Below, piece after piece: positions 40,474-49,180 of a stretch of 64,000 nt of DNA. The notes beneath the pieces were generated by a model. It made no database searches, was not told where the DNA came from, and saw only the letters and a program-made list of their open reading frames with translations. Location of the stretch: the NCBI RefSeq assembly GCF_020532555.1, contig NZ_JAJBBR010000006.1:1-64000 (forward strand). The letters are read 5' to 3'. This DNA is from Microvirga lenta (GTDB taxonomy: Bacteria > Pseudomonadota > Alphaproteobacteria > Rhizobiales > Beijerinckiaceae). Made by a program: the position numbers and the translations under genes. Positions within the stretch are counted from its first letter, which is position 1, and each line of letters opens with the position of its first letter.

Positions 40474-41163
40474 GTGCTGGGTTTCACGATCGGCGACTAT
40501 GTGGCGCTGGCTTTCTTCATCCTCGCCTGGTTCGGCTATCACGCGGCCGTGGAGCTTTCCCCTGCGGGTCAGCGCAGCCTGAACAAGGTGATGAACCAAT
40601 ACCGCTACCGCTGGATGGAGCAGATGGTGGTGCGGGAGAACCGCATCGTCGACACCACCATCATGGCCTCCCTCATGAACGGTACGGCCTTCTTCGCCTC
40701 GACCTCGCTCATCGCCATCGGCGGCGTTCTGGCGCTCCTGCGCTCCGCCGATGCGGTGCTTCCCGTCTTCGCCGACCTGCCGTTCGGGCAGACCTCGCCG
40801 CTGATCTGGGAGCTCAAGGTGATCGGCCTCGCGGTGATCTTCGTCTACGCCTTCTTCAAGTTCGCCTGGTCGTACCGGCTGTTCAACTACATGGCGATTA
40901 TCCTCGGCGCGGTGCCTGTCCTGCGGGCGGACAACCACGAGGAGGCGCTCGTGGCGGCGCGGCAGGCGGCGGAGATGAACGCCGTGGCCGGAAAACACTT
41001 CAACCGGGGGCAGCGGGCATTCTTCTTCTCGCTGGCCTATCTCGGGTGGTTCGTCGGCGCCTACCTTTTCATGGCGGCCACGGCGGGCGTGCTCTATGTG
41101 ATGTGGAGACGCCAATTCATGTCCGACGCCCTGACGGCGGCCGTGGGAAGGAACGATGCCTAG
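40474..41163 (+). CDS. DUF599 membrane protein
   Basis: A 229-aa inner-membrane protein with four hydrophobic segments. It matches the DUF599 pattern (FFILAWFGYHAAVE, LMNGTAFFASTSLIAIGG, FFKFAWSYRLFNYMAIILGA, RGQRAFFFSLAYLGWFVGAY). Function unknown. The start is GTG 40474 with CGGAGG upstream. It overlaps the next gene by 8 bp. Confidence 0.87.
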   Translation: MLGFTIGDYVALAFFILAWFGYHAAVELSPAGQRSLNKVMNQYRYRWMEQMVVRENRIVDTTIMASLMNGTAFFASTSLIAIGGVLALLRSADAVLPVFADLPFGQTSPLIWELKVIGLAVIFVYAFFKFAWSYRLFNYMAIILGAVPVLRADNHEEALVAARQAAEMNAVAGKHFNRGQRAFFFSLAYLGWFVGAYLFMAATAGVLYVMWRRQFMSDALTAAVGRNDA

Positions 41164-41434
41164 GAACGCGACGCCGGACGATATCGAAGCAGCCATGCTC
41201 TCGCTCCTGAACGAGCGCGGCACGGGGAGGAATCTCGACCCGACCGAGGTCGCCCGCGCCGTGGGCGGCGACAAGCCGGACGAGTGGGGGCCTTTGATGC
41301 AGCCGGTCCGTCAGGTCGCCGTGCGCCTCATGAAGGAGGGCCGCATCGTCATCCTGCGCAAGGGACGCCCCGTCGATCCGGACGATTTCCGCGGGATCTA
41401 CCGGCTGACGCTGCCCGTGGATTCAGGGGCCTGA
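41156..41434 (+). CDS. DUF3253 small winged-helix-like protein
   Basis: A 92-aa protein matching DUF3253: ERGTGRNLDPTEVARAVGGD, WGPLMQPVRQVAVRLMKEGR and GRPVDPDDFRGIYRL. The fold is probably a winged helix, suggesting nucleic-acid binding, but no function is established. The start lies inside the DUF599 gene (8-bp overlap), and the end overlaps the opposite-strand YdcF-like gene by 37 bp. Confidence 0.87.
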   Translation: MPRNATPDDIEAAMLSLLNERGTGRNLDPTEVARAVGGDKPDEWGPLMQPVRQVAVRLMKEGRIVILRKGRPVDPDDFRGIYRLTLPVDSGA

Positions 41435-42228
41435 GGCCCGGGGAAGAGCGCATCCATGCGTCCGGAGAGATAATAGGCGAGGAGGCCCGCCCATTCCTTC
41501 GCGCCGACATCGAACCGCCGCAGGCCGTCCGAGACGGTGGCGAAGCCGCGCACGTTCCTGAAGCTGCCGCCGACGCGATAATCGACCGGGTAGGGCACCA
41601 CCGGAAAGCCTGCCTTCTCGAAGACGCCGACCGCGCGCGGCATGTGCCAGGCGGAGGTCACGAGCAGCCAGCGCTCGCCTTCCTTGGGCTGGGCGATCGG
41701 GACCGACAGCACCGCGTTCTCGTAGGTCGTCCGCGAACGGTCCTCGATGAGGATGCGGGCGGGATCGATGCCGATGGTCTTCATGAAGGCGGCCGTGACA
41801 GGGGCTTCCGCGGTCCCGTCGCCAAAGACCGTTCCGCCGCCGCCGACGATGAGAATGCGGGCGTCAGGATAGCGATGGGACAGCTGGATCGCGTCGAGGA
41901 CCCGCTCCGCCGCCTCGTTGACGACAAGCGCGTTCCTGTTGACCGAATCCTGCGCATCCACCGATCCGCCGAGCAGGATGATCCCGTCGATGGGACGGTT
42001 GTCGTCGCGGAACACCGGAAACCGGCCCTCCAAGGGGACGAAGAGATAGTTGGCGAGCGGCAGGAGGCTGAAGGCGATCGTCGCGAGGGTGAATGTCAGC
42101 GCGATGAAGATGCCGGTCTGCCGCAGGCGCCTGGTCAGGGCGAGGAGGAGCCCGATCACGACCAGGCTCAGAAGCAGGTTCGACGGCGTGGCGAAAAACC
42201 AGGCGATTTTCGAAACGTAGTAGAACAC
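41398..42228 (-). CDS. YdcF/ElyC-family (DUF218) membrane protein
   Basis: A 276-aa protein with two N-terminal membrane segments (about 17-33 and 40-62) and a DUF218 domain. The core shows DGIILLGGSVDAQDS, ILIVGGGGTVFGDG, RSRTTYENAV and LLVTSAWHMPRAV. ElyC-type proteins affect cell-envelope polymer and lipid-carrier metabolism in enterobacteria; the role here is inferred. It overlaps the DUF3253 gene by 37 bp tail to tail. Confidence 0.88.
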   Translation of the reverse strand: MFYYVSKIAWFFATPSNLLLSLVVIGLLLALTRRLRQTGIFIALTFTLATIAFSLLPLANYLFVPLEGRFPVFRDDNRPIDGIILLGGSVDAQDSVNRNALVVNEAAERVLDAIQLSHRYPDARILIVGGGGTVFGDGTAEAPVTAAFMKTIGIDPARILIEDRSRTTYENAVLSVPIAQPKEGERWLLVTSAWHMPRAVGVFEKAGFPVVPYPVDYRVGGSFRNVRGFATVSDGLRRFDVGAKEWAGLLAYYLSGRMDALFPGPQAPESTGSVSR

Positions 42229-42250
42229 CTGCTGTCGCTCCTCCTATGCC

Positions 42251-42952
42251 TTACGCGTTGCCGGTTTCGGCCTCGTAGCGGGCCTTGTTCTCGGCATTCG
42301 GCGGATAGAGGCCGGGCAGGGGAACGCCCTTCTCGACCTCGCGCATGATCCACATTTCGAGCCGCTCCTGCTCAACGGCCGCCTTTGCGACGTCCTCGAC
42401 CATGGCGGCCGGGATGACCACGACGCCGTCCTGGTCGGCGACGATCACGTCATCCGGGAACACGGCGACGCCGCCGCAGCCGATGGGCTCCTGCCAGCCG
42501 ACGAAGGTCAGGCCCGCCACCGAAGGCGGCGCGGCCGCGCCCGAGCACCAGACCGGCAGGCCGGTTCCCTGGACGCCCACGGCATCGCGCACCACGCCGT
42601 CGGTCACGAGAGCGGTGACGCCGCGCTTGTGCATGCGCGCGGTGAGGATGTCGCCGAAGATGCCCGCATCCTTCACACCCATGGAATCCACCACGGCGAT
42701 GCAGCCTTCCGGCATGTCCTCGATGGCTGCGCGGGTGGAGCGGGGAGACGACCACGATTCCGGCGTCGCCAGATCCTCGCGGGCGGGCACGAAACGCAGG
42801 GTGAAGGCGCGGCCCACGAGCCGCTCGCCCGCATTGAAGGCCGGCATCGGCCCCTGCATCCAGCAGCGCCGGATCCCCTTCTTCAGGAGAACGGTGGTGA
42901 TCGTGGCGGTGGAGGCGGCGCGCAGGGCGTCGGCGATGGCTTTGTCGAGCAT
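42251..42952 (-). CDS. RraA-like aldolase/decarboxylase family protein
   Basis: A 233-aa RraA-fold protein. The core GDILTARMHKRGVTALVTDG followed by VVRDAVGVQGTGLPVW and DDVIVADQDGVVVIPA is characteristic. Members act as HMG/CHA aldolases or oxaloacetate decarboxylases; the RNase E-inhibitor role belongs to E. coli RraA only. ATG 42952 is preferred to an upstream in-frame ATG. The retained DxxxxD-type metal site suggests an enzyme. Confidence 0.87.
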   Translation of the reverse strand: MLDKAIADALRAASTATITTVLLKKGIRRCWMQGPMPAFNAGERLVGRAFTLRFVPAREDLATPESWSSPRSTRAAIEDMPEGCIAVVDSMGVKDAGIFGDILTARMHKRGVTALVTDGVVRDAVGVQGTGLPVWCSGAAAPPSVAGLTFVGWQEPIGCGGVAVFPDDVIVADQDGVVVIPAAMVEDVAKAAVEQERLEMWIMREVEKGVPLPGLYPPNAENKARYEAETGNA

Positions 42953-43030
42953 GATGTTATAAGGTCCGGGTCCGGGAAAGAATCGCAAGTGTTTTATAGA
43001 CCTTTTCCAGAGCCGCGCAGCCCTGCCATC

Positions 43031-43678
43031 ATGTCACCAGGGAATGAGGGGCAGACGAGGTTTCATGGCACGTCTCGCCGCCGGTTGCGTGGAACGTGGC
43101 CTTTCATTGTTCTCATGTCCCTGTGTCTGGCCGCCTGCGGCATCGCGGAGGCGGAGAGGCGGCCTGCTCCCGAGGCGGCGCGCGATGCCGCGCAGGGAGC
43201 CGTCGCGGACATTCTGAACGCCCTGGCCGGTTCGGACTTCCGAAGCCTGGCATCCCATCTCGGGGAGGAGGGGCTTGTGGTGAGCCCCTACGTCATGCTG
43301 GATGCCGGCGATGTCCGGTTGTCCCGTGCCGAGGTCGAGCGCTGCGGCGAGGATCCGCGCGTCCGGCTCTGGGGGTACAGGGACGGCAGCGGCGATCCCA
43401 TCGAGATGACATGCCGCCGCTATTTTTCGGAATTCGTCTGGGATGCGGATTACCGGCGGGCCGACGAGGTTCTCTACGACGAGCCGCGCCAGCGGGGGCT
43501 GGAGCCCAACAACAATCACGAGTTCGCACCGCAGGGGACCGTCGTCGAGCTGCATATCCGCGAAACCCCGGAAGGGGTGCAGCCCTACAAATCCTGGCGT
43601 AGCCTGCGCCTCGTGTTCCGCCGTGGCGACCAGGGGCTTTCCCTGATCGCCATCACGCGGGATATCCGTACGATCTGA
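43031..43678 (+). CDS. Hypothetical lipoprotein
   Basis: A 215-aa protein with a basic N-terminus and the hydrophobic segment GTWPFIVLMSLCLAACG, whose LAAC is a lipobox near residue 35. The mature part contains NALAGSDFRSLASHLGEEGL, CRRYFSEFVWDADYRRADEV and LRLVFRRGDQGLSLIAITRD. This looks like a small beta-rich globular domain; I do not recognise it. The start is uncertain, with no clear ribosome binding site before ATG 43031 or the in-frame ATG 43115. Confidence 0.7.
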   Translation: MSPGNEGQTRFHGTSRRRLRGTWPFIVLMSLCLAACGIAEAERRPAPEAARDAAQGAVADILNALAGSDFRSLASHLGEEGLVVSPYVMLDAGDVRLSRAEVERCGEDPRVRLWGYRDGSGDPIEMTCRRYFSEFVWDADYRRADEVLYDEPRQRGLEPNNNHEFAPQGTVVELHIRETPEGVQPYKSWRSLRLVFRRGDQGLSLIAITRDIRTI

Positions 43679-43685
43679 TCGTGCT

Positions 43686-44858
43686 CTACGCCGTCTTCTC
43701 GAACAGCTCGCGCCCGATCAGCATGCGGCGGATCTCGCTCGTGCCGGCGCCGATCTCGTAGAGCTTCGCGTCGCGCAGGAGGCGGCCCGTCGGATAGTCG
43801 TTGATGTAGCCGTTGCCGCCCAGGAGCTGGATGGCGTCGAGGGCGCATTGCGTGGCTCTTTCCGCTGCGTAGAGAATCGCACCCGCCGCGTCCTCGCGGG
43901 TGGTCTCGCCCCGGTCGCAGGCCTTGGCGACGGCGTAGACATAGGCCTTGGCGGCGTTCATGGTCACGTACATGTCCGCGACCTTGCCCTGCACCATCTG
44001 GAAGGTGCCGATGGGCTGGCCGAACTGCTTGCGTTCGTGGATATAGGGCAGGACCACGTCCATGCAGGCCTGCATGATGCCGAGCGGCCCGGCCGCCAGG
44101 ACGGCGCGCTCGTAGTCGAGCCCCGACATGAGCACGTTCACGCCCCTGCCGACCTGCCCCAGCACGTTCTCCTCGGGCACCTCGCATTCCTCGAACACGA
44201 GTTCGCAGGTGTCGGAGCCGCGCATGCCGATCTTGTCGAGCTTCTGGTGGGTCGAGAAGCCCTTGAAGCCCTTTTCGATGATGAAGGCGGTCATGCCGCG
44301 CGGGCCCGCATCCGGATCGGTCTTGGCATAGACCACCAGCGTGTCCGCCGTGGGGCCGTTCGTGATCCACATCTTGTTGCCGGTGATGAAGTAGCGGTCG
44401 CCCCGCTTCTCCGCCCGGGTGCGCATCGAGACCACGTCGGAGCCGGATCCCGGCTCGGACATGGCGAGCGCGCCCAGATGCTCGCCCGCGATCAGCTTGG
44501 GAAGGTAGCGGCGCTTCTGCTCTTCGTTGCCGTTGCGGCGGATCTGGTTGATGCAGAGGTTGGAATGGGCGCCGTAGGACAGGCCGACCGAGGCCGAGGC
44601 GCGGGAGATTTCCTCCATGGCGATCACGTGCTCGAGGTAGCCGAGGCCGATGCCGCCGTATTCCTCCTCCACGGTGATGCCATGCAGGCCGAGTTCGCCC
44701 ATTTGGGGCCAGAGATCGCGCGGAAACTCGTTGGTGCGGTCGATCTCTTCCGCGCGAGGCGCGATCTTGTCCTGCGCGAAGTCGCGCACCGTCTCGCGGA
44801 TGGCGTCCGCCGTCTCGCCGAGATCGAAGTTGAAGTCCTTGGAAGCGTTGGGAATCAC
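43686..44858 (-). CDS. ivd: Isovaleryl-CoA dehydrogenase
   Basis: A 390-aa acyl-CoA dehydrogenase converting isovaleryl-CoA to 3-methylcrotonyl-CoA in leucine breakdown. The catalytic Glu250 in [13 protein letters not shown] is at the position typical of isovaleryl-CoA dehydrogenases. [30 protein letters not shown] and [20 protein letters not shown] also match. Its product is the substrate of MCC, whose beta gene lies 4.3 kb away on the other strand. MCC alpha is not in the window. Confidence 0.94.
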   Translation of the reverse strand: MIPNASKDFNFDLGETADAIRETVRDFAQDKIAPRAEEIDRTNEFPRDLWPQMGELGLHGITVEEEYGGIGLGYLEHVIAMEEISRASASVGLSYGAHSNLCINQIRRNGNEEQKRRYLPKLIAGEHLGALAMSEPGSGSDVVSMRTRAEKRGDRYFITGNKMWITNGPTADTLVVYAKTDPDAGPRGMTAFIIEKGFKGFSTHQKLDKIGMRGSDTCELVFEECEVPEENVLGQVGRGVNVLMSGLDYERAVLAAGPLGIMQACMDVVLPYIHERKQFGQPIGTFQMVQGKVADMYVTMNAAKAYVYAVAKACDRGETTREDAAGAILYAAERATQCALDAIQLLGGNGYINDYPTGRLLRDAKLYEIGAGTSEIRRMLIGRELFEKTA

Positions 44859-44885
44859 TGCGTTTCACTCCTGGTCCCGCTTCCC

Positions 44886-44907
44886 GGCGGCGCCGGCAGG
44901 CGCCGCC
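44886..44907 (-). other. Perfect 9-bp hairpin upstream of ivd
   Basis: GGCGGCGCC (44886-44894) pairs perfectly with GGCGCCGCC (44899-44907) across GGCA. It lies between the lysozyme stop and the ivd start on the same strand. No T-run follows in that direction, so a role as leader structure or repressor site is as likely as termination. Confidence 0.4.
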
Positions 44908-44957
44908 CAGGCGGGGTGGTTGCGGAGAGATATAGCAGTCTTTGCCGGGAAGTCAGG

Positions 44958-45899
44958 CTATTCGTCGATGCTCGCAGTCTGCACCACGCTGTCCACATCC
45001 CGGCACACGCCGAGAGGCTTCAGCTTGTGGTGATCGCGCGGGTCGCACTTGCTCTGCACGAACATGCGCCACTGGTTCTCCGTGCCGTAGAAGGCGTTGC
45101 GGTCGATGTCGCCGCTCACGCCCGGCACGCGGCCCGTGGTCGTGAACTGCCAGAAGGTCCAGCGGCGGTTGTTGTAGCGGTGATGCGGCTCGGCGGCGGT
45201 GCTGCGGATCCAGTAGGGATGCTCGTTGAACTCGCCTTCCAGGATTTCCTGATGGAAGGTGATGTCGGTGTAGATGATCGGCCGCTTGCCGGTATGAGCC
45301 TCCATCTCGCGCAGCAAGTGGTCGATCATGGCGAGGGCCTGCTGGCGCGGCACCTTCTTCGGGCAGTTCACCGATTCCCCGTTCCACTCCACGTCGAGAA
45401 CCGGGGGGAGGGCGTCCGGATCCTGGGGGACGTTCTTCTTGAACCAGGCGGCCTGCTCATGGGCCGGGCGGCACCAGTAGACGAAATGATATGCGCCGCG
45501 CGGGATGCCGGCGTTCTTGGCGGCCCACCAGTTCTCAAGGAAGCGGCTGTCGACATGGTCCCCGCCCTCGGTCGCCTTGATGAAGGCGAATTGCGTGCCG
45601 GCCTTGCGCAGGGCCGCCCAATCGACCTTGCCCTGCCACTTGGAGATGTCCACGCCGTGGATCGGCAGCCTGTGCGCCTTCGCGACCCCTTCGTGGGGCT
45701 TGGCGTCGCTCTTCATCGGGTAACGGCTCGACGAAGAGGGCGCGATGGCGCAGGAGGCCAGGCCGAGCGCCATGGCCGCGACGGCGCCGAACCTGGCGAC
45801 CCGGACGAACGTCATCAGACCGGATGTCTTCGACGCAGTTTTCTTGGAGCGGCTGGAAGGACGGCGACGTGTCTTCATCGGCTCAACTGTCTTACGCAT
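44958..45899 (-). CDS. GH25-family lysozyme lipoprotein
   Basis: A 313-aa glycoside hydrolase 25 muramidase. A long basic N-terminus and hydrophobic stretch (ARFGAVAAMALGLASC) end in a lipobox cysteine near residue 50. The GH25 barrel has Asp84 in HGVDISKWQG and the catalytic pair Asp169/Glu171 in PPVLDVEWNG. YTDITFHQEILEG and WTFWQFTTTGRVPGV complete it. It would cut peptidoglycan in the periplasm. Start codons at 45899, 45878 and 45815 are all possible; the first overlaps an AGGTCA palindrome. Confidence 0.88.
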   Translation of the reverse strand: MRKTVEPMKTRRRPSSRSKKTASKTSGLMTFVRVARFGAVAAMALGLASCAIAPSSSSRYPMKSDAKPHEGVAKAHRLPIHGVDISKWQGKVDWAALRKAGTQFAFIKATEGGDHVDSRFLENWWAAKNAGIPRGAYHFVYWCRPAHEQAAWFKKNVPQDPDALPPVLDVEWNGESVNCPKKVPRQQALAMIDHLLREMEAHTGKRPIIYTDITFHQEILEGEFNEHPYWIRSTAAEPHHRYNNRRWTFWQFTTTGRVPGVSGDIDRNAFYGTENQWRMFVQSKCDPRDHHKLKPLGVCRDVDSVVQTASIDE

Positions 45900-45944
45900 G
45901 ACCTAATCAGGTCACGAAATGGCCCGAAGCCCGTTAACAGGTCA
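45899..45944. promoter_or_regulatory. AGGTCA half-site cluster upstream of the lysozyme gene
   Basis: TGACCT-AATC-AGGTCA (45899-45914) is a perfect 6-bp inverted repeat, and a third AGGTCA lies at 45939-45944, exactly 30 bp after the second. The spacing equals about three DNA turns. It lies in the gap between the lysozyme and mgtE genes. A dimeric regulator binding side by side is plausible; none is known to me. Confidence 0.4.
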
Positions 45945-45970
45945 TTACGAAAACGGAGCCGAAACAAGTT

Positions 45971-47395
45971 TTACAGGGCAAACCAAGCCGTCGCTATGCC
46001 TAAAAAGGCGAAGAAGCCGACGATGTCCGTAATGCTGGTGACGAAGGGACCCGAGGAGACGGCCGGGTCGACGCCGAGACGGTTCAGCGTCAACGGAACG
46101 AAGATGCCTCCGAGGGCCGCGAAGAGCAGCACCGTGACGAGGGCCAGGCCGATCACGAGGCCCAGATCGAAGGACTGAAACCAGAAGCCCGCCAGAACTC
46201 CGAGAATGATTGCGAACAGCAGGCCGTTGAGCAGCCCCACCGTCGCCTCGCGGCGGATGATGCGCCAGGCGTTGGTGCGTCCGAGCTCGCGGGTCGCCAG
46301 GGCCCGCACCGCCACCGTCATCGTCTGCGTTCCGGCGTTTCCGCCCATGGAAGCCACGATCGGCATGAGGATCGCGAGCGCCACCATGCGCTCCAGGGAT
46401 TCCTCGAAGAAGCCGATGACGTTCGCGGCCACGAGCGCCGTGCACATGTTGACGAAAAGCCAGGGAAAGCGGCTGCGCTGGATGTAGAAGACCGTGTCCG
46501 AGAGCTCCTCGTCCGGCTTGACGCCGCCGAGCTGCTTGATGTCGGCGTCGGCCTCCTCCTCCAGAACGTCGACGATATCGTCGACCATCATCACGCCCAC
46601 GAGGCGGCCGGCCTCGTCCACGACGGCGGCGGAGACCAGGTTGTAGCGCTCGAACAGGCGTGCGACCTCCTCCTGGTGCTGGGTCGCCTCCACCCGGTCG
46701 GGCTCGTCGTCCATGATGTCCTGGATCGTGACCGGGCGCTTGGAGCGCAGCAGCCGGTCGAGCGCCACCGCGCCGAGCAGGTGGCCCGCCGGATCGATCA
46801 CGAAGATCTCGTAGAAGGTCTCGGGCAGGTCGGCCGTATCGCGCATGAAGTCGATCGTCTGGCCCACGGTCCAGAAGGGCGGGACGGCGATGAGCTCCGT
46901 CTGCATCCGCCGGCCGGCGCTTTCCTCGGGATAGTCGAGGGAGCGCTGAAGCGCGATGCGCTCCATGGGCGGGAGCTGGTCGAGAACCTCCGCCTTGTCC
47001 TCCTCGGCCAGGCTCTCGAGAATCGTGACGGCATCGTCGGAATCGAGGTCGCGCACGCCTTCGGCGAGGGTGGCCGTGTTGAGCTCTTCGAGAATCTCCT
47101 CGCGGATCGCCTCGTCGACTTCGGTGAGGGCGGCGAAGTCGAACGCCGAGCCGAGAAGCTCGATCAGGCGCGGCCGCAGGTCGGGCTCGAGCGCTTCGAT
47201 CAGGTCGCCGAGGTCGGATTCGTGGAAGTCTTCCACCAGCGCCTGGAGACGCTCGGTATCCGACGCGGAAATGGCCTCCGCCACCAGGTCGACGAAGTCG
47301 CGGTTGATGTAGCCTTCCTCGTCGCGGAACGGCACAGGTTCGGCCACCACGCCATCGGGCGTGTGGAGCGCCGCTTTGTCCTCAGCGTCCAGCAT
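45971..47395 (-). CDS. mgtE: Magnesium transporter MgtE
   Basis: A 474-aa MgtE channel. An N-terminal superhelical domain (about 35-165; LIEALEPDLRPRLIELLGSA, LDSDDAVTILESL) is followed by two CBS domains (about 170-295) that sense cytosolic Mg2+. Five membrane helices form the pore domain, including PIVASMGGNAGTQTMTVAVR with the family GGNxGxQ motif. An AAGGAT site precedes ATG 47395. No Mg-sensing riboswitch is evident in the short leader. Confidence 0.95.
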   Translation of the reverse strand: MLDAEDKAALHTPDGVVAEPVPFRDEEGYINRDFVDLVAEAISASDTERLQALVEDFHESDLGDLIEALEPDLRPRLIELLGSAFDFAALTEVDEAIREEILEELNTATLAEGVRDLDSDDAVTILESLAEEDKAEVLDQLPPMERIALQRSLDYPEESAGRRMQTELIAVPPFWTVGQTIDFMRDTADLPETFYEIFVIDPAGHLLGAVALDRLLRSKRPVTIQDIMDDEPDRVEATQHQEEVARLFERYNLVSAAVVDEAGRLVGVMMVDDIVDVLEEEADADIKQLGGVKPDEELSDTVFYIQRSRFPWLFVNMCTALVAANVIGFFEESLERMVALAILMPIVASMGGNAGTQTMTVAVRALATRELGRTNAWRIIRREATVGLLNGLLFAIILGVLAGFWFQSFDLGLVIGLALVTVLLFAALGGIFVPLTLNRLGVDPAVSSGPFVTSITDIVGFFAFLGIATAWFAL

Positions 47396-47566
47396 GGGGC
47401 CTATCCTTCTTGGTGATTCACGAGCCTTTTAGGCGCGGGGGCGAGCCCAGACAATGCGCTAAAAGGCCTGATCGAAGAATCGCTTGGTGGTGACTTCTCA
47501 GGGCCCGATTCAGGCGCTTGAGAAAGAGGTTCAATTTAGGTGGAGCGTCCTGCCCGGGCAGGCAAG

Positions 47567-47596
47567 AAAAAAGGCCCCGCAAGCGGGACCTTTTTT
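47567..47596 (-). terminator. Intrinsic terminator of tRNA-Leu
   Basis: A 13-bp stem with one mismatch that becomes a G-U pair on the minus strand runs into a T-run on that strand (the A-run at 47567-47572). It lies 29 bp downstream of the tRNA 3' end. Its symmetry also allows weaker action on the + strand. Confidence 0.8.
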
Positions 47597-47624
47597 AGTG
47601 TGCCCAGAGGGCTTCCTGAAGGTT

Positions 47625-47709
47625 TGGTGCGGTCGAGAGGACTCGAACCTCCACGGGTCTCCCCGCTACCACCTCAAGGTAGTGCGTCTACCAATTCCGC
47701 CACGACCGC
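47625..47709 (-). tRNA. tRNA-Leu (anticodon GAG), CCA encoded
   Basis: The minus strand folds as a class II tRNA. The acceptor GCGGTCG/CGACCGC has discriminator A and an encoded CCA. A D-arm with GGAATTGGTAGACGC, an anticodon loop reading CTTGAGGT in the leucine context (GAG), a long variable arm CGGGGAGACCCG and T-arm GTTCGAG complete it. It reads CUC/CUU codons. It is the only tRNA gene I found here. Confidence 0.95.
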
Positions 47710-47751
47710 GAAACCTCCAAGGCCAGGGTTGTTTCCCCTGGCGAGGCGGTG

Positions 47752-47780
47752 GCTATACAAGATCGATTGGGGCACTGCAA
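47752..47780 (-). promoter_or_regulatory. Promoter of tRNA-Leu
   Basis: On the minus strand TTGCAG (47780-47775) and TATAGC (47757-47752) are 17 bp apart, placing the start near 47745 and leaving a leader of about 36 nt before the tRNA. A GCCAGGG/CCCTGGC hairpin lies within that leader. The match to a housekeeping promoter is good. Confidence 0.6.
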
Positions 47781-47921
47781 GCCCGTTCGTGAAGACTTTT
47801 TCCGCAATCGCAAAAGTCGCGCCCGATCCCTACATTGTAACGGGTTTCCGCAAGGGCCGGACGGTTGACCGGAAAGCCTGGCGGGACCAATAGGTTTCCT
47901 CGATTTTCGAGAGGTGGAGCG

Positions 47922-48629
47922 GTGCCGGGTCTGCGTGATCACTTGGCCGATGCGTTTTTTGCCGAAGACGGCTCGGAGCCCGTGGAATGGCTCGTCGCGG
48001 ACGGCCTCACGGATTACGAGCAGGCCGTGGCCTTCATGGAGGAGCGTGCCGCCGCCATTGCGGACGGGCGTGCGCCGGAGCTCGTCTGGCTGGTGGAGCA
48101 TCCGCCCCTCTACACGGCCGGAACCTCGGCCCAGGAAACGGACCTCGTGGAGCCGAACCGCTTCCCGGTCCACCGGACGGGGCGGGGAGGGCAGTACACC
48201 TATCACGGCCCCGGCCAGCGGGTGGCCTATGTGATGCTGGACCTGAAGCGCCGGGAGCCCGACCTGCGCCGCTACGTGGCGGCTCTGGAGGCATGGCTCA
48301 TCGCCACCCTGGGCGAATTCAACATCCGCGGCGAGCGGCGGGAGGACCGGGTCGGGGTATGGGTGAGGCGTCCCGACAAGGGAGAGGCCACCGAGGACAA
48401 GATCGCCGCCATCGGCATCCGCGTCAGACGCTGGGTCAGCTTCCACGGCATCAGCCTGAACGTGGAACCGGACCTGACCCATTTTTCGGGCATCGTGCCC
48501 TGCGGGGTCACCCAGCACGGGGTGACGAGCCTGGTGGACCTCGGGATACCCGTGACCATGCCGGAGGTCGATGCGGCGATGCGGCGGTCCTTCGAGGACA
48601 TCTTCGGGCCGACGAAGCGGGAGGCATAG
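47922..48629 (+). CDS. lipB: Octanoyltransferase LipB
   Basis: LipB (235 aa) transfers octanoyl from acyl carrier protein to lipoyl-domain lysines, the first step of lipoate synthesis. The motif [20 protein letters not shown] is complete, with Lys160 in DKIAAIGIR and the thioester-forming Cys194 in [11 protein letters not shown]. The start is GTG 47922 with GAGAGGTGGAG upstream. It stands alone, divergent from the tRNA-Leu gene. Confidence 0.95.
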   Translation: MPGLRDHLADAFFAEDGSEPVEWLVADGLTDYEQAVAFMEERAAAIADGRAPELVWLVEHPPLYTAGTSAQETDLVEPNRFPVHRTGRGGQYTYHGPGQRVAYVMLDLKRREPDLRRYVAALEAWLIATLGEFNIRGERREDRVGVWVRRPDKGEATEDKIAAIGIRVRRWVSFHGISLNVEPDLTHFSGIVPCGVTQHGVTSLVDLGIPVTMPEVDAAMRRSFEDIFGPTKREA

Positions 48630-48746
48630 GCGTTGCTTCCGGGCAACTGACGCAGGTTTTCCTCATCCTTCGTCGGAAGACTTCTCCTCAACGGCGCTTC
48701 ATGCTCTAAGCTTGTCCGGAAAAGCTGACCATCGGCGGACCAAAAT

Positions 48747-49070
48747 ATGCAACGCGCACTTCTTGCCTCTCTCGTCGGCCTTGCTGCTTCGGCATGCGCC
48801 TATATCCCCCAGCCCCGGGAGCAGATCCGCATCGTCGATTCTCCTGCGGACGTTCGGGTTTGTACCCGCCTCGGCGAGGTGAGCCCCGTGGTGCCGACCG
48901 TTCCAGGCTTCGAATCCGCGACGGATGCCATGCTCGATGCGACCATCGCCCTGGGGGGCACCCACCTCTATCTGCAGAAGGTCTCGACCGACTGGCTGCT
49001 GGTCAAGGGCATCGCCTACCGCTGCGGACCGGGCGTGCGCCGCGAGGTGGTCATCCGCGCCAAGGGCTGA
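48747..49070 (+). CDS. Small exported protein, possible lipoprotein
   Basis: A 107-aa protein beginning with a signal peptide whose ASAC near residue 17 could be a weak lipobox (the -3 residue is Ala, less typical). The mature part contains VRVCTRLGEVSPVVPT and GGTHLYLQKVSTDWLLVKGI and a second cysteine in YRCGPG. The layout resembles RcsF/DUF4156-type small lipoproteins, but similarity is not decisive. It precedes the MCC beta gene by about 110 bp. Confidence 0.65.
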   Translation: MQRALLASLVGLAASACAYIPQPREQIRIVDSPADVRVCTRLGEVSPVVPTVPGFESATDAMLDATIALGGTHLYLQKVSTDWLLVKGIAYRCGPGVRREVVIRAKG

Positions 49071-49180
49071 TCCCCGCGCGGAGGGCCCGAGGGGCCTCTT
49101 GAACTCGAGCCGCCGACCTGTGACCTTCCGATCCGGCCTCCCTCGCGGGGGCCTCAGCCCATTGCAGGGAGCCTGAAGCC

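Noticed and set aside
43848..46178. 776-codon plus-strand open frame
   Set aside because: It is antisense to ivd, the lysozyme and part of mgtE, all clear family members.
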